Positions 61,048-64,000 of a stretch of DNA of 64,000 bases are shown one piece after another. Location of the stretch: the NCBI GenBank assembly GCA_030615605.1, contig JAUWYY010000001.1, forward strand, positions 239,183 through 303,182, read 5' to 3'. The number at the start of each line of letters is the position of its first letter. Position 1 is the first letter of the stretch. The DNA comes from a bacterium. GTDB taxonomy: Bacteria; Armatimonadota; Zipacnadia; Zipacnadales; Zipacnadaceae. Position numbers and translations under genes: made by a program. The notes under the pieces are model-generated. The model worked only from the letters and a program-made list of their open reading frames with translations. It had not been told where the DNA came from and did no database searches.

Positions 61048-64000
61048 TTAGGGCACTTCGCCGTAGTAGAGCAGGTCAGGACTGGCCGGCAGCAGCGGCA
61101 CCTTGACGGTGTTGCTGTGCCAGCTTGCGATGGGCGAGGAGCGCACCACGCCGCTGAGGGTGGTTAGCGGCTGGGTGCGCGCCGCCAGCAGCGTCTCGTC
61201 GTAGACATAGCGGATGCTGTTCCAGGCGGCCCCGGCTGGATAGGCCCACTTCTCCTGCCACTCGCGCACCACCGCCGGGCTCGGATGGAAGTTCTCCGTA
61301 ATCGCCCCGCGAATCTCAACATCGTAGTTGTAGCGCAGGTATGGCCTGACGTCTGCGCCCAGGACATCTTCCTTGAAGTATCGCCCGGGGATGACGAAGA
61401 AGCAGCCGTCCTGGGCATACATCACCGCATTTATCTTAGCGTGAATAGTGCCCACCGGAGTAGTCCCATCAAACTCCTGCAGCTTGAATTTCTTTAGCCA
61501 GTAGTCTTGTGGGTTAGTAACTCCCAAAGTAGGCATGAGGAACTGGACGTAGTTCGGCACTCCGGCGTAGGTCAGCCCCAGCCAATCCGTTGCGCCCCCA
61601 TTGCCCCACAGCAGCCACGGCCACCAGATATCTCCTGGAACCAGGGGATTAACCTTTTGCAGCGGGCACCACGGGCTTTGTGCCTCCCAGATGTGACGCT
61701 CGTCTGGGTCGCGCGGCTCGCGGGTCAGCCAGAAAATGTTGGCGGCGTCGATGGTTGACGCTCCTCCATCCTGATCAAAGTCATAGTAGTTCCAGGTATC
61801 GGTTGAGGAATTGTAGACCGGCAGGTTGATACCCGTTGTGGGTGGGGACAGGGCATTATCCACATACGAACCGGCGGGGAAGCTATTTGCAGCACCAGGG
61901 GCCTCCAACGTAATCGCGTTGCCTGATATCCCTCCTGCTGCTATGGTGCCCAAAGCCAGGGCATCTGTGCCTGGAGCAGTTGCCTGCAGAGCCATCCCGT
62001 CGCTGAAACTCGAGGCATCCTCAACATATATGACTGGGTCTCCCGCGGTCACGAGTTGAGTCAGCGTCGTACCGGCAATTGAGTCCATCCGCTGGTAGGC
62101 AACGAGTCTTATCTCGTCACCTGCGCCCAGGTGCGCAATGTGCCCGAGCGCGAAGCTGCCCGAGACATTGGCTCCTGCCGGAGTGTCGGGCAGGTTCCAA
62201 TGCTTGTCGGGACCGGTGCCCAGATCATCTGATTCCGCGACGGCGCCGGCGGCATTCGTCTGCGATACCAGCATAGTGGGATTGACCACCACGCAGTCGC
62301 GGGCCAGCAGCGCGATGTAGGTGTTATATTCGTCGGATACAATTCCACCCATCCCGTCGCCCACATCCCGCGTGTACTGATCCTGGGGCGAGAGAATCTG
62401 GCCGTCAATATAGATGGTTCCGCCGGAGACGACGGTCAAGTGGTACTGCCGCCCAGTCCCGTCCACGTTTTCCTCAGGCAGGCGGCCCTTTATGCGGATA
62501 TTGCCTTCGGCGAAGATGACGGCACGCCCGCCGGCGGGGTAATCAACGTACATGGTCCGGCCGACCTGCTCGCCGAGGCGATTGGGATAGTTGGGGTCGC
62601 CCAGCGCCCACTGGCCTTGACCTAATCCGCCATCGTCTCCGCCAGCTGACCACTGTCCCCGGCTCAGGCGAATTCCGGGCTCGCCATCTACTTGGTTGTG
62701 GTTCGGCCACCAGATCTCGTTTGCGTCAAGTCCCTCAGTGGGGCCGGCGATTAGGTCTGCTGTCGTCCGTACAATGATTATGTCGCCGATGGCACATCCA
62801 TACTGAATGGCTGCGTACTCTCTGGTCGCCGTCTCACTGGGAAACAGTTCAATCTCCACCGCGGTGGCATTGTCGTAGACTTCCCCAAGTGCGTTCCAGC
62901 CGGAAGCTCCAGTTTCCGGGCCACTGGCCAGCCAGTCAGCGATCAGCTCGTTGATATTGTGGAATCCGCCACCAAAGTTCTGCAAGTCATCGTAGTTATC
63001 TACGTACAGCCCGGCGATCTGGTTGTTGCCACTTGCATCCCACATCCAGCCCAGCTCGGCGGTGTTGTGGCTCTCGCCTGCTAAGGGCCCAGCCGCCGGC
63101 GTAACGACCACCCCCGCCTCGCGGGTCAGCGCGTCCCAGCGCATCGTGCCCGTAGCTGGGTCCTGGGCAAACAAGTCCGGCGCACTGAGATATGGCACGT
63201 CCGCGCACGTAATCTGCACTGAAGAGCCTGCAGGGTAAGTAACTGCAACAGGCACGAGCGGATCAATGGGAATAGCTCCGGCTGGCGCAGGATCATCGGT
63301 AACTGTGCCCGAGTATGGTGGCGCACCTGCAATTGAGACTCTGTCGCCAGGTCTGAAGCCTTGCGCATTCAAGATATAAAGCACGGAGTCTCCCGGATTG
63401 GCTTGGGCGGTCAGAAAGTTCTGGACTGGCTTGTACGAGCCCAGGCTATCCCCGCGCAGGTACCCGCCCCCTTCGATCTCGCCAGGCGCGCTGGTCGGTG
63501 GCGTGGCTGGCGGACCCACATCGGCCGGCGTCATACTGACCAGGTTCAAACCTTGCATCTCCACAACGGTGGTGTTGATGCGTATCGGGCCGTGGTAGGT
63601 ATATCTTGTCCCTGTATTGTAGCTGTACGCTGGCTCAAAGTTATCCAGCACGGCGTCCTTGTCCATATCAATCCACGGATCATAGCCCAGGACAGCTGGT
63701 GTGCCCGCTGGGGCATAATCACTGACAAACAACAGATAGTTGGCCAGCGCCACCGGCTTGTAGGCCTGCACCTTACGAGACACGAAGCCCTCTTCCTCGG
63801 TCACGCCGATGGATTCAATCTTGATATACTTGGTGAGCGGGTCGGGCTGCGGACTACCGGGGTTGATATAGGCCGGATCGCCTTCCTGCCACTCCTCATA
63901 GGGCGGATCGGGGTCATAGGTAACCCGCAGCAGAAAGTGTCCCCCACCCATATCGGGATAACGGGTGAAGCCACGCCGGATATAGTAGTCGTCGTTCGTC
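61048..64000 (-). CDS. Very large secreted-type beta-rich protein (N-terminus outside window)
   Basis: The frame is open to the window edge. The in-frame stretch before residue M of 63951 reads DDYYIRRGFTRYPD, so the protein runs on and over 980 residues are visible. It is beta-rich and poor in Lys and Cys. A repeated module beginning PGDSVLYILNAQGFRPGDRV (near 63370) recurs as AGDPVIYVEDASSFSDGM (near 62000). A middle part (GRAVIFAEGNIRIKGRLP...GGTIYIDGQIL) resembles polymer-forming or DUF4900-like surface proteins linked to type IV pili. Exact function unknown. Confidence 0.6.
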   Translation of the reverse strand, partial: TNDDYYIRRGFTRYPDMGGGHFLLRVTYDPDPPYEEWQEGDPAYINPGSPQPDPLTKYIKIESIGVTEEEGFVSRKVQAYKPVALANYLLFVSDYAPAGTPAVLGYDPWIDMDKDAVLDNFEPAYSYNTGTRYTYHGPIRINTTVVEMQGLNLVSMTPADVGPPATPPTSAPGEIEGGGYLRGDSLGSYKPVQNFLTAQANPGDSVLYILNAQGFRPGDRVSIAGAPPYSGTVTDDPAPAGAIPIDPLVPVAVTYPAGSSVQITCADVPYLSAPDLFAQDPATGTMRWDALTREAGVVVTPAAGPLAGESHNTAELGWMWDASGNNQIAGLYVDNYDDLQNFGGGFHNINELIADWLASGPETGASGWNALGEVYDNATAVEIELFPSETATREYAAIQYGCAIGDIIIVRTTADLIAGPTEGLDANEIWWPNHNQVDGEPGIRLSRGQWSAGGDDGGLGQGQWALGDPNYPNRLGEQVGRTMYVDYPAGGRAVIFAEGNIRIKGRLPEENVDGTGRQYHLTVVSGGTIYIDGQILSPQDQYTRDVGDGMGGIVSDEYNTYIALLARDCVVVNPTMLVSQTNAAGAVAESDDLGTGPDKHWNLPDTPAGANVSGSFALGHIAHLGAGDEIRLVAYQRMDSIAGTTLTQLVTAGDPVIYVEDASSFSDGMALQATAPGTDALALGTIAAGGISGNAITLEAPGAANSFPAGSYVDNALSPPTTGINLPVYNSSTDTWNYYDFDQDGGASTIDAANIFWLTREPRDPDERHIWEAQSPWCPLQKVNPLVPGDIWWPWLLWGNGGATDWLGLTYAGVPNYVQFLMPTLGVTNPQDYWLKKFKLQEFDGTTPVGTIHAKINAVMYAQDGCFFVIPGRYFKEDVLGADVRPYLRYNYDVEIRGAITENFHPSPAVVREWQEKWAYPAGAAWNSIRYVYDETLLAARTQPLTTLSGVVRSSPIASWHSNTVKVPLLPASPDLLYYGEVP

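Overview
The window is a GC-rich, gene-dense bacterial chromosome segment. No rRNA or other firm taxonomic marker is present. A valine T-box leader, a ClpC homologue, a PSP1/RicT protein, a TrmFO-type flavoprotein, MutS2 and encoded CCA ends on all seven tRNAs point to the Terrabacteria side of the tree. The Gfo/Idh plus sugar-isomerase pair, the DUF3160 and HEAT-repeat proteins and a very large secreted-type protein would suit an uncultured Armatimonadota- or Chloroflexota-like lineage. That placement is inference and only moderately likely.

Layout. 1-3729 is the end of a division/cell-wall cluster: the mraY tail, then murD, ftsW and murG, packed within a few bases of each other. 3947-6177 holds an oxidoreductase and a TIM-barrel sugar isomerase. 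6364-9913 holds a class IV aminotransferase (ilvE-like) and clpC, closed by a strong terminator. 9938-12893 is a polytopic glycosyltransferase overlapping an FAD-dependent oxidoreductase. 12915-21904 is almost all on the minus strand: an orphan histidine kinase, a small membrane protein, valS behind a T-box riboswitch, a DinB-like protein, clpX, clpP, tig and tRNA-Leu.

21905-24401 is the oddest part. It has three small unrecognised genes, tRNA-Asp, a strong promoter driving a candidate structured RNA, a tiny zinc-ribbon ORF, and a six-gene minus-strand tRNA array (Lys, Arg, His, Arg, Gly, Pro). Next come a TrmFO homologue that lacks both catalytic cysteines and a secreted SurA/PpiC-like foldase, then mreBCD and a radical SAM enzyme (AmrS type). 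31998-47431 is a long minus-strand stretch with TPR, GNAT, DUF1232 and small membrane proteins, a secreted glycosidase-like protein, a TRM11-like methylase, a GAF/HD-GYP protein, metG, an FmdB-like zinc ribbon, ricT, mfd, ssb and rpsF.

48535-50841 is queA and tgt, consecutive queuosine genes separated by a palindromic repeat. Downstream are HEAT-repeat and DUF3160 lipoprotein genes, mutS2, a histone-deacetylase-like hydrolase, a channel/RCK-like protein, an unrecognised HTH/Cys-cluster protein, the second copy of the palindromic repeat, and a giant partial gene running off the right edge.

Main functional themes are envelope growth (murD, ftsW, murG, mreBCD, PpiC), proteostasis (clpC, clpX, clpP, tig), tRNA supply and modification (valS, metG, seven tRNAs, queA, tgt, TrmFO-like), and genome maintenance (mfd, mutS2, ssb). 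The most promising undescribed items are the repeat pair with a compensatory stem change (49605-49710 and 60826-60958), the promoter-driven RNA at 23531-23643 with its small-gene neighbourhood, the cysteine-less TrmFO, and a promoter that places transcription start on the start codon at 48342.
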